Translations under genes and position numbers: made by a program
In this document: positions 29,071 through 38,424 of the stretch, one piece after another
How the letters are laid out: the number at the start of each line of letters is the position of its first letter
Numbering within the stretch: the stretch's first letter is position 1
The notes under the pieces: model-generated
What the model was told of the DNA's origin: nothing
What the model saw: only the letters and a program-made list of their open reading frames with translations
Databases searched by the model: none
Assembly: GCF_900092135.1 (NCBI RefSeq)
Contig: NZ_FMYF01000014.1
Location: 38,210 to 102,209, forward strand
From: Raineyella antarctica
GTDB lineage: Bacteria > Actinomycetota > Actinomycetes > Propionibacteriales > Propionibacteriaceae
Length of the DNA: 64,000 nucleotides
Direction: 5' to 3'

Positions 29071-29709
29071 ATGGCCGGACGCATCACGATCGACCTGTTC
29101 ACCACTCTCGACGGCGTCGCGCAGGCGCCGGGAGGCCCCGAGGAGGACACCTCGTACGGCTTCCCGTACGGCGGCTGGCAGGCGCCGCTCATCGACGAGA
29201 CCGTCGGCCGCCAGGTCACCGAGGGCATCGACGCCATGGACGCCCTCGTGCTCGGCCGCTGGACGTACGACATCTTCGCCGCCTACTGGCCCCAGCACAC
29301 CGAGGGCGACGGCGAGGGGCGGATCGGCCGCAAATTCGACGAGATCCCCAAGTACGTGGCCTCTCGCGGAACGCCCGCGCTCGACTGGCGCGGAACGACC
29401 CAACTGGGGACGGATGCCGTCGCCGACGTGGCGGCGCTGCGCGAGCGGCACGAGAACATCCATGTGATCGGCAGCATCGGCTTCGTCCACTCGCTGCTCG
29501 CGGCGGGCGCGTACGACGAACTACGGCGGTGGGTGTACCCGCTCGTGATCGGGCAGGGCAACAAGGTGTTCCCTGACGGCGCTGCGCCCGCAACCCTCGA
29601 ACTCCTGGGTCCGCCGATCGCCTCCGAGAACGGAGCCGTGCTCCTGCGTTACGGGCCGGCGGGTCCGCTCCGCACCGGCGACATGACTGATCCCCAGCCG
29701 GGCGCCTGA
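29071..29709 (+). CDS. Dihydrofolate reductase-fold protein (RibD C-terminal type)
   Basis: 212 aa, ATG behind AAAGGAG. The start GRITIDLFTTLDGVAQAPGG, then DALVLGRWTYDIFAAYWP and the late NIHVIGSIGFVHSLLAAG follow the DHFR-like reductase domain found in RibD C-terminal proteins. The family binds NADPH; most small members have no assigned substrate and are not true folate enzymes. Cytoplasmic, single gene, divergent from the GH65 gene. Confidence 0.85.
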   Translation: MAGRITIDLFTTLDGVAQAPGGPEEDTSYGFPYGGWQAPLIDETVGRQVTEGIDAMDALVLGRWTYDIFAAYWPQHTEGDGEGRIGRKFDEIPKYVASRGTPALDWRGTTQLGTDAVADVAALRERHENIHVIGSIGFVHSLLAAGAYDELRRWVYPLVIGQGNKVFPDGAAPATLELLGPPIASENGAVLLRYGPAGPLRTGDMTDPQPGA

Positions 29710-29810
29710 TTCAACCGAAAGCCACCTGGCCGGCGTGCGGGTGCGTGCGGGCCGAGGAGGCTGGGGTTCCCGTGGAGACGTGGCCTACTGCCGGTAGGGG
29801 CTACAAAAGT

Positions 29811-29829
29811 GCTACGCCGTAGCTACATT
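29811..29829 (+). promoter_or_regulatory. Leaderless promoter and operator of the Phd/VapC pair
   Basis: The inverted repeat GCTAC-GCC-GTAGC (29811-29823) stands immediately before the -10 hexamer TACATT (29824-29829), which ends 6 nt before the GTG at 29836. Transcription would start at or next to the start codon. GGAGG next to the GTG is too close (1 nt) to serve as a ribosome site. The palindrome is a fitting site for autorepression. Confidence 0.6.
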
Positions 29830-29835
29830 GGAGGT

Positions 29836-30078
29836 GTGAAGACCATCAGCCAGCGCGAGATGCGAAACGAGAGCGGTCGGGTCCTGCGCGAGGTGGAGCA
29901 GGGACAGGAGTTCACCGTCACGCGCCGTGGGGCGCCCGTCGCCCGCCTGGTCCCCTATCGGGACACTGCGGCGGGATTCCGTCCGGCTCGTCGGCCTGCC
30001 GTGTTCTCCGTGACTGAGTTGGTGCACTCGGCGGTGTCGTCCGACGAGATCCTGGCTGAACTCCGCGACGAACGATGA
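29836..30078 (+). CDS. Phd/YefM-family antitoxin
   Basis: 80 aa, GTG start. MKTISQREMRNESGRVLREVEQGQEF then TRRGAPVARLVPY is the standard Phd/YefM DNA-binding fold, and the acidic C-terminus (SSDEILAELRDER) is the disordered arm that wraps the toxin. It neutralises the PIN toxin encoded next and should repress its own promoter. The gene overlaps the toxin by 4 bp (ATGA). Confidence 0.9.
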   Translation: MKTISQREMRNESGRVLREVEQGQEFTVTRRGAPVARLVPYRDTAAGFRPARRPAVFSVTELVHSAVSSDEILAELRDER

Positions 30079-30506
30079 GCATCTGGTACGTGGACACCTC
30101 GGCGGCGCTGAAGCTCGTTCTGGCCGAACGGGAATCGGAGGCGCTGATCGAGGCGATCACTACCGACCACCCCACGTTGGTGGCCTGCTACCTGCTGGAG
30201 ACCGAGATGCGACGCGCCGCGCACCGCTCCCCGGAGCTCCGGCAGCGGCAGGTGACGGAGCTCCTGGACCGCATCGACCTGTACGAGGTGACACCGACGG
30301 TGTTCCTGCAAGCAGGACTCCTGCCGGGTGAGCACCTGCGGTCCTTGGATGCCGTGCATCTGGCATCAGCGATTGGCATCGCCGCCGACTGTCTGGTGAC
30401 GTACGACCTGCGGATGGCGGAAGCCGCACGGGCAGCCGGACTCGTCGTCATCGCCCCGGGGCGCGAAGGCGAGCAGACCGCTGTCGACAGGTCCTCCGGG
30501 ACATGA
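30075..30506 (+). CDS. PIN-domain toxin, VapC-like
   Basis: 143 aa, coupled to the antitoxin stop through ATGA. The PIN acidic residues are all in place: Asp7 in YVDTSAALKL, Glu in LLETEMRR near 42-44, Asp92 in SLDAVHLASA and Asp111 in TYDLRMAEAA. VapC toxins are magnesium-dependent RNases that cut tRNA or rRNA when freed from the antitoxin. The toxin looks complete. Confidence 0.9.
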   Translation: MSIWYVDTSAALKLVLAERESEALIEAITTDHPTLVACYLLETEMRRAAHRSPELRQRQVTELLDRIDLYEVTPTVFLQAGLLPGEHLRSLDAVHLASAIGIAADCLVTYDLRMAEAARAAGLVVIAPGREGEQTAVDRSSGT

Positions 30507-30581
30507 TCCTCCGCCAGATGGCAGCTCGATCCACGAACTGAATCTTGACCTGGTCGCCCGGATCGGCGCAAGGATGGAAGC

Positions 30582-31232
30582 ATGAGCGACCGATTGAAGC
30601 TTGCCGATGTCATCGCCGCCGACCTGCCGGACTGGCGGATGATCAACAACGCCCTCTACACCGCGTACGAGACCGGCGGGTTCGCGTACGGCCTGGAGCT
30701 GCTGGAGCAGATCGGCGAAGCGGCCGAGGCTGCTGATCACCATCCCGATGTCATCCTGACCTACCCGCGCCTGGAGGTGAAGCTGTCCAGCCACGACGTC
30801 GGTGGCGTCACCGACCGCGACCTCACCCTGGCCCGGATCATCAGCGACCTCGCCCTGACCGCGGGGCACGTGGCCGACACCGGGCACACGGTGGTCGAGT
30901 ACGGCCTGGACACCCACGACGGCTCCCGGCTCGCGCGCTTCTGGGCGGCGGTCCTCGACGCGGACCTCGAGGACGAGGACGGCGAGGAGAGCGTCGCGAC
31001 CGGACCGTACGCCCCGGGGGTCTGGTTCCAGCAGTCCGCTCCGTTGCCGGAGCCGCCCGCGCAGCGCTGGCACCCCGATGTCTGGGTGCCGCACGACGGA
31101 GCCGAGGAGCGGATCAAGGCGGCTCTCGACGCAGGCGGGAAGCTGGTCGACGACACGCACGCGCCGTCGTTCTGGGTGCTCGCCGATCCGGACGGCAACA
31201 AGGTCTGCATCTGCACTGACCTCGAGCGCTGA
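30582..31232 (+). CDS. Pterin-4a-carbinolamine dehydratase fused to a VOC-type domain
   Basis: 216 aa. Residues 1-100 carry the dehydratase signature ADHHPDVILTYPRLEVKLSSHDVGG, with the catalytic His pair near 53-54 and TDRDLTLA. Residues 105-216 form a glyoxalase-like VOC domain (FWAAVLDAD, VWVPHD, SFWVLADPDGNKVCIC). Dehydratases recycle oxidised pterin cofactor or assist pterin synthesis; the fusion is common in actinobacteria and its exact role is open. The 3' end converges with the phosphofructokinase gene, 17 bp apart. Confidence 0.85.
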   Translation: MSDRLKLADVIAADLPDWRMINNALYTAYETGGFAYGLELLEQIGEAAEAADHHPDVILTYPRLEVKLSSHDVGGVTDRDLTLARIISDLALTAGHVADTGHTVVEYGLDTHDGSRLARFWAAVLDADLEDEDGEESVATGPYAPGVWFQQSAPLPEPPAQRWHPDVWVPHDGAEERIKAALDAGGKLVDDTHAPSFWVLADPDGNKVCICTDLER

Positions 31233-31249
31233 TCGGAGCCGGCAGGGAG

Positions 31250-32380
31250 TCAGTCGCCCAGCCCGGTGCCGACGGCTCGCGCCGCCGCGATCCACGGGTG
31301 GTCGAGCGGCACGGTCTTGAGGTTGCCGGCCACCTCGCTGAGCGGGACCGGGACCGCTGCCTGGCCCTGGGAGGCGACGGTCACCCCGAAGGTGCCCTCG
31401 GCGATCAGGTCGGCTCCGGCCCCGCCGAGCAGGGTGCCGAGCAGACGGTCCTGCGCGTCGGGGGTGCCGCCGCGCTGGACGTAGCCCAGCACGGTGACGC
31501 GCGACTCGAGGCCGGTGGCCTGCTCCAGCGCCTCGGCCAGGTCGAAGGCGTTGCTGCGGTGGGAGGCGAGCACAGTCTGCAGGTGGGTCCTCGCCGCGGC
31601 CTTCGCCTCCGGGGTGCCGGCTCCCTTGACGAGGGTCTCGGCGGCGGCCAGGTCGGCGGACCGGACCAGGTCGCGGGCGCCCTCGGCGATCGCCACCACG
31701 GAGAAGCTGTGGCCGCGCGCGGCCCGGGCCTGGATCGAGGCGGCCACCGACTCGAGGGTGTACGGGATCTCGGGCAGCAGGATGATGTCGGCGCCCCCGG
31801 CGATCCCGGAGCCGAGGGCCAGCCAGCCGGCCTTGTGTCCCATGATCTCGACCACGATGATCCGGTGGTGGGAGTGGGCCGTGGAGTGCAGGCGGTCGAT
31901 CGCGTCGGTGGCGATGCCCAGCGCGGTGGAGAAGCCGAAACTGGTGTCGGTGTGCGCGATATCGTTGTCGATCGTCTTGGGCAGGTGGATGATGTTCAGC
32001 CCCGCCTTGGCGAGGCGCTGCGCGTTCTTCGCGGTCCCGCCGCCACCGATGCAGACCAGCGCCTCGAGCCGGTCCTTCTCGTAGTTCTCCACGATGGTCG
32101 GGACCATGTCGACGACCTCGTCGCCGACGCGCATCTTGTGCGGTTTGTCGCGCGAGGTGCCCAGGATGGTGCCGCCGACGGTGAGGATGCCCGACAGGGC
32201 GGTGGAGTCGAGCGGGATGTGGCGGTTCTCCGCCAGACCCCGGATGCCGTCGCGGAAGCCGATGACCTCCATCCCGTGGCGGCCGATCGCCGCCTTGCCC
32301 AGACCGCGGATCGCCGCATTGAGCCCCGGGCTGTCGCCCCCGGCGGTGAGCACGCCGATCCGTCGTCGCTTGCTGCTCAT
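31250..32380 (-). CDS. 6-phosphofructokinase family enzyme
   Basis: 376 aa with ATG at 32380. [20 protein letters not shown] is the donor-binding start, [18 protein letters not shown] holds the catalytic Asp, [19 protein letters not shown] contacts fructose-6-phosphate and [13 protein letters not shown] is the late signature. At the usual GGDGS or GGEDT position the sequence is GGGGTAKNA, so the Mg-binding Asp of ATP enzymes is glycine. Family knowledge says residues here help set ATP versus pyrophosphate use, so donor choice is uncertain. Length is intermediate between bacterial ATP enzymes (320) and many pyrophosphate enzymes (400). Cytoplasmic glycolytic role. Confidence 0.9.
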   Translation of the reverse strand: MSSKRRRIGVLTAGGDSPGLNAAIRGLGKAAIGRHGMEVIGFRDGIRGLAENRHIPLDSTALSGILTVGGTILGTSRDKPHKMRVGDEVVDMVPTIVENYEKDRLEALVCIGGGGTAKNAQRLAKAGLNIIHLPKTIDNDIAHTDTSFGFSTALGIATDAIDRLHSTAHSHHRIIVVEIMGHKAGWLALGSGIAGGADIILLPEIPYTLESVAASIQARAARGHSFSVVAIAEGARDLVRSADLAAAETLVKGAGTPEAKAAARTHLQTVLASHRSNAFDLAEALEQATGLESRVTVLGYVQRGGTPDAQDRLLGTLLGGAGADLIAEGTFGVTVASQGQAAVPVPLSEVAGNLKTVPLDHPWIAAARAVGTGLGD

Positions 32381-32597
32381 GGTCGCCCTGCCTCGCGGTC
32401 GTTCCCGGTACCCGCGCGTCGTCGCGATCGGGTGGGGACAGCCTAGCGGCGTGTGGGCGGTGGGGGTCGAGCGTACGGCTACCGCGGCCCTCATCCTCCC
32501 TGCAGGCATGCACCGGCGTCAGGAGGTCGGACAGCGATGCCGGGCCCGCTGTGGCACATCCGGGCATTCCGCCGGTGTCCTGGCGAACCAGCCGGCA

Positions 32598-33023
32598 TCA
32601 AGCCTCTGCGGTGTCGCGGAGCGCGTCCAGCATGGCGTCCCAGTGCTGCTTGAACTGGTCGGCCTCTTCCTTCGAGTGAGCGCCGGACTGGACGAGTGTC
32701 AGCATCGTGGTGTCGCCGTCATCGGACAGCTTCCAATCCAACCGGTGGTAGTTCTCGGGCTTGTCCTCGGCCCCGGACATACCGCTGAAATGGGTGTGGA
32801 CAAGGCGCTTGTTCTCCTCGACCTCGACCACCTCACCCTTGTCGGTGTACTCCTTGCCCTGGTACTCACCGGTCCAAGTGATGGATGCGCCCATCTTCCA
32901 GGTGCTCGACACGGTGGTCCCCATCATCCACTTCGAGACCAGCGCGGGGTCGGTGAGAGTGGCCCAGACGCGGTCGGCAGGCGCGTGGATGGCGCGCTTC
33001 ACGGTGACATCGAAATCGCTCAT
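32598..33023 (-). CDS. SRPBCC (AHSA1-like) domain protein
   Basis: 141 aa. A single Bet v1-like barrel: VKRAIHAPADRVWATLTDPALVSKWM, then TGEYQGKEYTDKGEV, then a long C-terminal helix KEEADQFKQHWDAMLDALRD. Upstream GGAGGA lies a few bases from the ATG. Such proteins bind hydrophobic ligands or assist chaperones; none is indicated. The DUF2277 gene ends 110 bp upstream on the same strand. Confidence 0.85.
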   Translation of the reverse strand: MSDFDVTVKRAIHAPADRVWATLTDPALVSKWMMGTTVSSTWKMGASITWTGEYQGKEYTDKGEVVEVEENKRLVHTHFSGMSGAEDKPENYHRLDWKLSDDGDTTMLTLVQSGAHSKEEADQFKQHWDAMLDALRDTAEA

Positions 33024-33133
33024 ATGTCCTCCTCCGATTCAAGCGGTCGAACCTCGGGTGATCGAACCAACGTAGGTCAGCCAACGCTCTGTCACCAGCC
33101 CCGGACGAGCTCCCATCGGCCCGGTTCTTGCGG

Positions 33134-33409
33134 CTACGCCGGGATGCCGTAGCGCTGCCGGGCCCGTTCCTTCGCCTTGGCGGCCTCGGCCTCTCGATCC
33201 TTCGGAGGTGCGGTGGTCACGAGGGCATCGAGCAGCCGCTGGGTGGCCTCGGCGATCTCGTCGATGGCGCGGTCGAACGCTTCCGCGTTGGCCTGTGAGG
33301 GCTTCGTGGACCCGCTGACCTTGCGGACGAACTGGAGCGCCGCGGCGCGCACCTCGTCCTGGGTGGCCGGCGGCTCGAAGTTGTGGAGTTGGTGGATGTT
33401 CCGGCACAT
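33134..33409 (-). CDS. DUF2277 family small protein
   Basis: 91 aa. The start MCRNIHQLHNFEPPATQDE and the segment FVRKVSGSTKPSQANAEAFDRAI are hallmarks of DUF2277, a short helical family of unknown function. TGGAG precedes the ATG. It is divergent from the AlkD-like gene at 33534. Confidence 0.8.
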   Translation of the reverse strand: MCRNIHQLHNFEPPATQDEVRAAALQFVRKVSGSTKPSQANAEAFDRAIDEIAEATQRLLDALVTTAPPKDREAEAAKAKERARQRYGIPA

Positions 33410-33533
33410 GGCTCCAGCGTAGGTCGGTGGCAGCCCCATCTCTGGCTATCGACAAGCCCCCTTCTTGTTCGCTGTGCAAGGTGGGAGTCCGACGGCGGCC
33501 CATCAGGCACCGGGCAGCGCGGATGATGGGTCC

Positions 33534-34295
33534 ATGACCGATCCACGTACGCTCGCGGAGCAGATCGATGCAGGGCTGCGTGCCAAGGCCAGACCCGAGC
33601 GAGCGGCAGGGGAGAAGGCGTACCTGAAGAGCGATCTGGAGCACTACGGCGTGTCGATGCCGGTGATCCGTTCCACCGTCCGAGAGGTGGTCGGGCGGGA
33701 CGGCCTGGCGCACGACGAACTCGTCGCCCTGGTCGAGGCCCTGTGGGAGGTGCCGGTGCACGAGCGCCGGGCAGCTGCGGTCGAGGCCCTAGTGGCGTAC
33801 CGGGGTGTCCTGGGTGCCGGTGACATCGACCTGCTGGAACGGCTGCTGCGCGCGTCGCGTACGTGGGCCCTGGTGGATGCCTTGGCCGCGTCGGTCGTGG
33901 GGCCGCTGGTCGAACGGGAGCCCTCGCTCGGTGCGACCTTGGACCGCTGGGCGGCCGACGAGGACTTCTGGATCCGCCGTTCGGCCCTACTGTCTCTGTT
34001 GCTCGCCCTGCGGCGCGGCGACGGAGACTTCGACAGGTTCGCCCGCTATGCCGACGCGATGCTGGAGGAGAAGGAGTTCTTCATCCGCAAGGCGATCGGC
34101 TGGGTGCTGCGTGACACCGGGAGGAAGCGGCCGGACCTGGTGTTCGCGTGGCTGCTGCCGCGGGCCGCACGGGCCTCCGGGGTGACGGTCCGCGAGGCGG
34201 TCAAGCCGCTCAGCGACGAGCAGCGCGAGGCGGTGCTGCGACGTAAGGAGACCGCTGCGCGTCGGGCCCTTGTCACTCGGGGCCGGATGGCGTAG
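33534..34295 (+). CDS. DNA alkylation repair (AlkD-like HEAT-repeat) protein, intact copy
   Basis: 253 aa, made of HEAT-like helix pairs: KAYLKSDLEHYGVSMPVIRSTVRE, a middle repeat with ERLLRASRTWALVDALAASVVG, and FWIRRSALLSLLLAL then FFIRKAIGWVLRDTGRKRP. AlkD-type proteins lift alkylated bases without base flipping and are cytoplasmic DNA glycosylases. GATGAT lies 6 nt before the ATG with no Shine-Dalgarno site, a likely leaderless start. A decayed second copy of this gene stands at 51627. The SDR gene follows after 9 bp, so they form an operon. Confidence 0.85.
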   Translation: MTDPRTLAEQIDAGLRAKARPERAAGEKAYLKSDLEHYGVSMPVIRSTVREVVGRDGLAHDELVALVEALWEVPVHERRAAAVEALVAYRGVLGAGDIDLLERLLRASRTWALVDALAASVVGPLVEREPSLGATLDRWAADEDFWIRRSALLSLLLALRRGDGDFDRFARYADAMLEEKEFFIRKAIGWVLRDTGRKRPDLVFAWLLPRAARASGVTVREAVKPLSDEQREAVLRRKETAARRALVTRGRMA

Positions 34296-34304
34296 GAGAG
34301 TCCC

Positions 34305-35147
34305 ATGGATCCCCAACAGCACGTTCTCGCGGGCCGCGTCGCGGTGGTCACCGGATCGACGCGCGGGCTGGGACTCGCCATGGCCCGACTGCTGGGCCGG
34401 CGCGGCGCCACGGTGGTACTGGCCGCCAGGTCGGACGTCGATGTCGTGGACGCCGAGGACGAGCTGCGGGCCGAGGGGATCGAGGCGTACGGGCGGCGCT
34501 GTGACACGGCGGAGTGGGCCGATGTCGAGGCGTTGCGGGACGAGGCCCTCGCCCACGGGACGCTGGACATCTGGGTCAACAACGCCGGTGCCTCCGGCGT
34601 CTATGGTCCCACGGCCTCCACGCCGGTGGACGACTTCACCCGGGTGGTGCGGACGAACATCCTCGGCACCTTCCACGGTTCGCGGGCCGCGCTGCCGGTG
34701 TTCCTCGGCCAGGGTCACGGTGATCTGGTCAACGTCTACGGGCAGGGGGATCGGGGGCCGGTGGCGCTGCAGAACGCGTACGCCTCCAGCAAGCGGTGGG
34801 TCCGGCAGTTCACCGAGACACTGCAGGCCGAGACGAAGGGGACCGGGGTCAGGGTGCACGGCTTGAACCCGGGCCTGGTGATGACCGACCTGCTGGGTAA
34901 GGTCAGCTCGCAGCCGGGCTACGAGACGCGGCTGGGTGGGCTGCAGGTCGTCGTCGGCCTGTGGGGACAGACCCCGGAGGTCGCCGCGCGTCCGCTGCTC
35001 GGGCTGGTGACCTCCGACCGGGCGGAGTTCCGTGACCTGACCGGCATGACGATCCTGACCCGTGGCGTACGCAACGTGCTGGCCGGACGGCTGCGCCGCC
35101 GCAACCGGATGCCGATGGAGATCACGGTCCTGGACGCCTATGGCTGA
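34305..35147 (+). CDS. Short-chain dehydrogenase/reductase
   Basis: 280 aa. TGSTRGLGLAMARLLG binds the coenzyme, NNAGASGVYG is the fourth-strand motif and YASSKRW supplies the YxxxK active site; the serine partner is not obvious in NVYGQGDRG. The AARSD segment after strand 2 points to NADP. Substrate unknown. It is cotranscribed with the AlkD-like gene (9-bp gap, GGAG upstream). Confidence 0.88.
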   Translation: MDPQQHVLAGRVAVVTGSTRGLGLAMARLLGRRGATVVLAARSDVDVVDAEDELRAEGIEAYGRRCDTAEWADVEALRDEALAHGTLDIWVNNAGASGVYGPTASTPVDDFTRVVRTNILGTFHGSRAALPVFLGQGHGDLVNVYGQGDRGPVALQNAYASSKRWVRQFTETLQAETKGTGVRVHGLNPGLVMTDLLGKVSSQPGYETRLGGLQVVVGLWGQTPEVAARPLLGLVTSDRAEFRDLTGMTILTRGVRNVLAGRLRRRNRMPMEITVLDAYG

Positions 35148-35418
35148 GGTCCGGGGCGACCTGCGTGGGCAGCGTTCGCCCGGGCACGTCCCAGCGTGGA
35201 CGCGCTCGAGTCCCTCACCGGCCGGAGCAGGAACCCAACTGCTCCAGGTCGCCGCACATCGGGCTGGGCTGACACCCAGATGTATTCCCCTGTTCCCGGC
35301 TCTGACGGCGCCGTACTGGTACTCGGCCGGCCAGCTCGGATATCCGCGAACTTCTCTGAGCTCCGCACGCACGTCGTACGTGGGCTGAGCGGCCGTGACA
35401 GGCGGCATCTCGCGCGAA

Positions 35419-35486
35419 CAGCCGCTTCGCTTCCAGCCAGCCGCTTCGCGTCGACGCGAAGCGGCTGGCTGGAACCGAAGCGGCTG
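35419..35486. repeat. 68-bp GTCGAC-centred palindrome, copy 3 (best preserved)
   Basis: Centre GTCGAC at 35450-35455. The two 34-bp arms (35419-35452 and 35453-35486) are inverted complements with one mismatch. Each arm holds two direct copies of AGCCGCTTCGC separated by 9 bases. The element lies in the 497-bp gap between the convergent SDR gene (ends 35147) and the PEP-synthase-like gene (ends 35645). I see no gene in the rest of this gap. Confidence 0.9.
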
Positions 35487-35644
35487 GGTAGCACTGCCAG
35501 AGGGCTCCGGGGTCATCGTGGATCGCTGAGGCTCGCCGTCACCACCCCAGGCCTGCTCGGGGCTCCTGAGGCGGAGACCAGATCACTGCAGTCCCGGCGA
35601 GCGGGGGTGGCCCGTACGCCTTGAGCCTGCACATTCCCTCGATG

Positions 35645-38323
35645 TCAACGCCGCCATGCGCGGACGACCAGGGCGCCGCCGATCGCCACCACCGCAGCCA
35701 CTGGGGCGATGACAAGCGTGCCCGACCGGCGCTTCGCCGGTTCCGACTCCGGGGCACCCTCCAGCAGCACCTGGCCGGCGATCCCGTCCACGGTGATCAG
35801 GTCGCCGGTGGTGATGCGCCTGGTGGCCGATCCGGTGCCGAGGACGGCGGGTAGGCCGAACTCGCGCGCCACGATCGAGCCGTGGCTCAGCACGCCACCG
35901 ACGTCGGTCACCACGGCCGCGGCCTGGGCGAACAGCGGCGTGTACGCGGGGGTGGTGATCGAGGCCACCAGGATCTCCCCGGGCACGAACGACGCGAAGT
36001 CAGCCGGCCCCTTCAGCACGCGGGCGTGCCCGGTGACGCGGCCGCCGGAACCGGTGGTGCCCGTGAGTACCGGCCCCTCGTCCTGTTCACGGGCCGGCAG
36101 GAAGCCCTCCCACGCCCGCATCGCGCGGCTCTCCGGAAGGTACTGCGGCGGCGTCGCCAGGGCCTGCCCGCGCCACGTGGCCCTGCGCGCGGCGATCTGC
36201 TCGGCGAAGCTGGGCAGGGTCTCACCGTCGTCCGCGCCGGGGCCGAGGTCGAGGAGTTCGGTCAGGGTGAGCCAGAAGACGTCGTCCTGCGCGGCCAGGA
36301 CACCGGCGTCGGTCATCCGGCGCCCTGCCTCGCGGACCAGGCGCCGGATGACCGGCCAGGCGAGCCCCATCGCGGCGAGCGCGTCCTCCCGGACCGGTGC
36401 CCAGTGCTGGGCGGACGCCAGGGTGCGGCGGGCGAGGGCCGTACGCACCGGGTCGAGGTGGTCGAACAGATCGCGGGTGAGGCGTTCGCGCTCGGCGGCC
36501 TGTCGTTGCTGGCGCTCGGACGGATCGGTCGCCGTGCCACCCAGCCGGTAGCGCAGTGACTGCAGGACCGGCATCGGGTCGTCGGCCGGGACCGGGTTCA
36601 TGATGTCGAGGTTGTACGTGGTGTGCCCGTACGCCGACAGGTGGGCACCCAGTCGCGCACGCCATTGCGTCCACACCGAGGCGTCCACCCCTTCCGGCGG
36701 CGTCTCGCCGAGGGGGTCGGTTGCCTCCGCGAGCAGCGCCGCGGTGAGCCCGGCGTCCGTACGGCACCAGGCGGCCAGCGTGGCCAGGGACTTCTCCACG
36801 GCGATGGGGGTGGAGTCGAACCCGAGCAGGAAATCGGTTGCTGCGGTCCCGCCGGGACGGCGCAGCGCGCGCTCGTACAGGGCGGTCCAGGTGAGTTCGG
36901 CCGTGGCGGCGACCGGGATGATGGTCTGGACCGTCGTGTAGTAGAGGCAGCCGGCGTCGAGCAGTTCCTGGGCGCCGCGGACCAGATCGGCCGCAGCCAG
37001 GGTGGCCGGGTCGCGGTCGGCCCAGACGGCGACGGCGTCGCGATAGCGCGGCAGTTCCCGATCGCGCCACCGGTCGAGAATGAACCCCGGCTGCCCGATC
37101 AATCGCACCAATCCCGGGCTGAGGGACAGCATCGCGCTGAAGGCCCGGCGACTGTAGTCGTAGAAGGCGTAGCCGTTGATGGTAGGGAAGTCGATGTCGA
37201 GCCGGCCCATCCGCGGGGACAGCTCGCCGAGCAGGCCGCTGAGGCCTTTGGGTACTGCGGTCCGGACGAGGTCGGCGAACAGTGGGCTGAGCGGATCCGG
37301 CATCTGCTCGACGATGCTCGCCCGGAAGTACAGGCTGCCGTGGCGGGGGACGGGCCACTCGGTCGGGACCTCGCCGGTCGGCTCGGGCAGCGCGGTGATC
37401 GCGCGGGCCTGTACCAGCTGGAAGGTGCCATCGTGCAGCACCCATTCGATGTCCTGCGGGACGCCGAAGTGGGCGGCGACCCGGCCACCCAGCGCAGCCA
37501 GGTCGAGGGCCTGGGCATCGGTGAGGGTCTGCTCATGGCGGCGGACGTCCGGGGTGGAGACCTCGGCCGAACCGGTATCCGTGGGCACAGTCATCACCTG
37601 CTTGTCGCCGACCCGTACGGTCAGCTGCGGGCCCTCGGGAGTCGTACGGACCACGTACTCGTCCGGCTCGACACGGCCTCCGACGACGGATTCGCCGAGC
37701 CCCCAGGCCGCGGTGATCACGGTCTCGTCGCGGCGTCCGGTGGCGGGGTTGGCGGTGAACAGGACACCCGACACGTCCGCCGGGACGAGGCGCTGGACGA
37801 CGACGGCGATGCTGAGGGGGCCCATGTCGTCTGTCCCGCTGTCACCTGCCCCGCGGTGGGCGCGGTAGGCCACCGCCCGCGGCGTCCACAGCGATGCCCA
37901 GCAGCGGCGGACGCCCGCCAGGACGGCGTCGGGGCCGCTGATGTTGAGGTAGGTCTCCTGCTGGCCCGCGAAGCTGGCGCCGGGCAGGTCCTCGGCGGTG
38001 GCGGATGAGCGTACGGCGACCGGACCCTCGCCGATGGCGACGTACGCCGCGGTGATCGCCGCGGCCAGCTCCGGCGCGAGGGCGGCCTCCGTGAACAAGG
38101 TGTCGATGGCGTCCGTGTTGCCGTGGTCAGCCAGGGCGGCTGCGCGGTCGCTGAGGTCGTTGTCGGCCACGAACTGGTCGTACGCAGCCGTGGTCACCGC
38201 GAACCCCTCCGGCACGGGGAATCCACCGCGCACCAGCTCGCCGAGATTGGCCCCCTTGCCGCCGGCCGAGGCGATCGGTCCGGCCTCGGCGAGGGGAGTG
38301 ATGTACGCATCCGGTCGGGACAT
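35645..38323 (-). CDS. PEP synthase / rifampicin phosphotransferase-like dikinase with C-terminal membrane segment
   Basis: 892 aa. TACGCT ends 6 nt before the ATG and there is no Shine-Dalgarno site, so a leaderless start is chosen. Residues 1-330 are the ATP-grasp donor half (GGKGANLGEL, AVRSSATAEDLPGASFAGQ, PQDIEWVLHDG). A helical middle domain follows, and the swivelling domain has GGVLSHGSIVAREFGLPAVLG with the phospho-histidine near 814. PEP synthases and the Rph enzymes, which inactivate rifamycins by phosphorylation, share this layout; the middle domain decides which, and I cannot settle it by eye. The divergent ADP-ribosyltransferase gene at 38687 favours Rph. The last ~25 residues form a membrane helix (GTLVIAPVAAVVAIGGAL), which is unusual. 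Confidence 0.8.
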   Translation of the reverse strand: MSRPDAYITPLAEAGPIASAGGKGANLGELVRGGFPVPEGFAVTTAAYDQFVADNDLSDRAAALADHGNTDAIDTLFTEAALAPELAAAITAAYVAIGEGPVAVRSSATAEDLPGASFAGQQETYLNISGPDAVLAGVRRCWASLWTPRAVAYRAHRGAGDSGTDDMGPLSIAVVVQRLVPADVSGVLFTANPATGRRDETVITAAWGLGESVVGGRVEPDEYVVRTTPEGPQLTVRVGDKQVMTVPTDTGSAEVSTPDVRRHEQTLTDAQALDLAALGGRVAAHFGVPQDIEWVLHDGTFQLVQARAITALPEPTGEVPTEWPVPRHGSLYFRASIVEQMPDPLSPLFADLVRTAVPKGLSGLLGELSPRMGRLDIDFPTINGYAFYDYSRRAFSAMLSLSPGLVRLIGQPGFILDRWRDRELPRYRDAVAVWADRDPATLAAADLVRGAQELLDAGCLYYTTVQTIIPVAATAELTWTALYERALRRPGGTAATDFLLGFDSTPIAVEKSLATLAAWCRTDAGLTAALLAEATDPLGETPPEGVDASVWTQWRARLGAHLSAYGHTTYNLDIMNPVPADDPMPVLQSLRYRLGGTATDPSERQQRQAAERERLTRDLFDHLDPVRTALARRTLASAQHWAPVREDALAAMGLAWPVIRRLVREAGRRMTDAGVLAAQDDVFWLTLTELLDLGPGADDGETLPSFAEQIAARRATWRGQALATPPQYLPESRAMRAWEGFLPAREQDEGPVLTGTTGSGGRVTGHARVLKGPADFASFVPGEILVASITTPAYTPLFAQAAAVVTDVGGVLSHGSIVAREFGLPAVLGTGSATRRITTGDLITVDGIAGQVLLEGAPESEPAKRRSGTLVIAPVAAVVAIGGALVVRAWRR

Positions 38324-38424
38324 GGATCGAGCGTAGTCCCGGCCAAGGGCGCTCGGGGCGTCCTCGTGGGGCTCACCGGCCGCCGGGCCAGCTGCCAGAT
38401 CACAGGCTGGCCAGGTGTTGAGTG

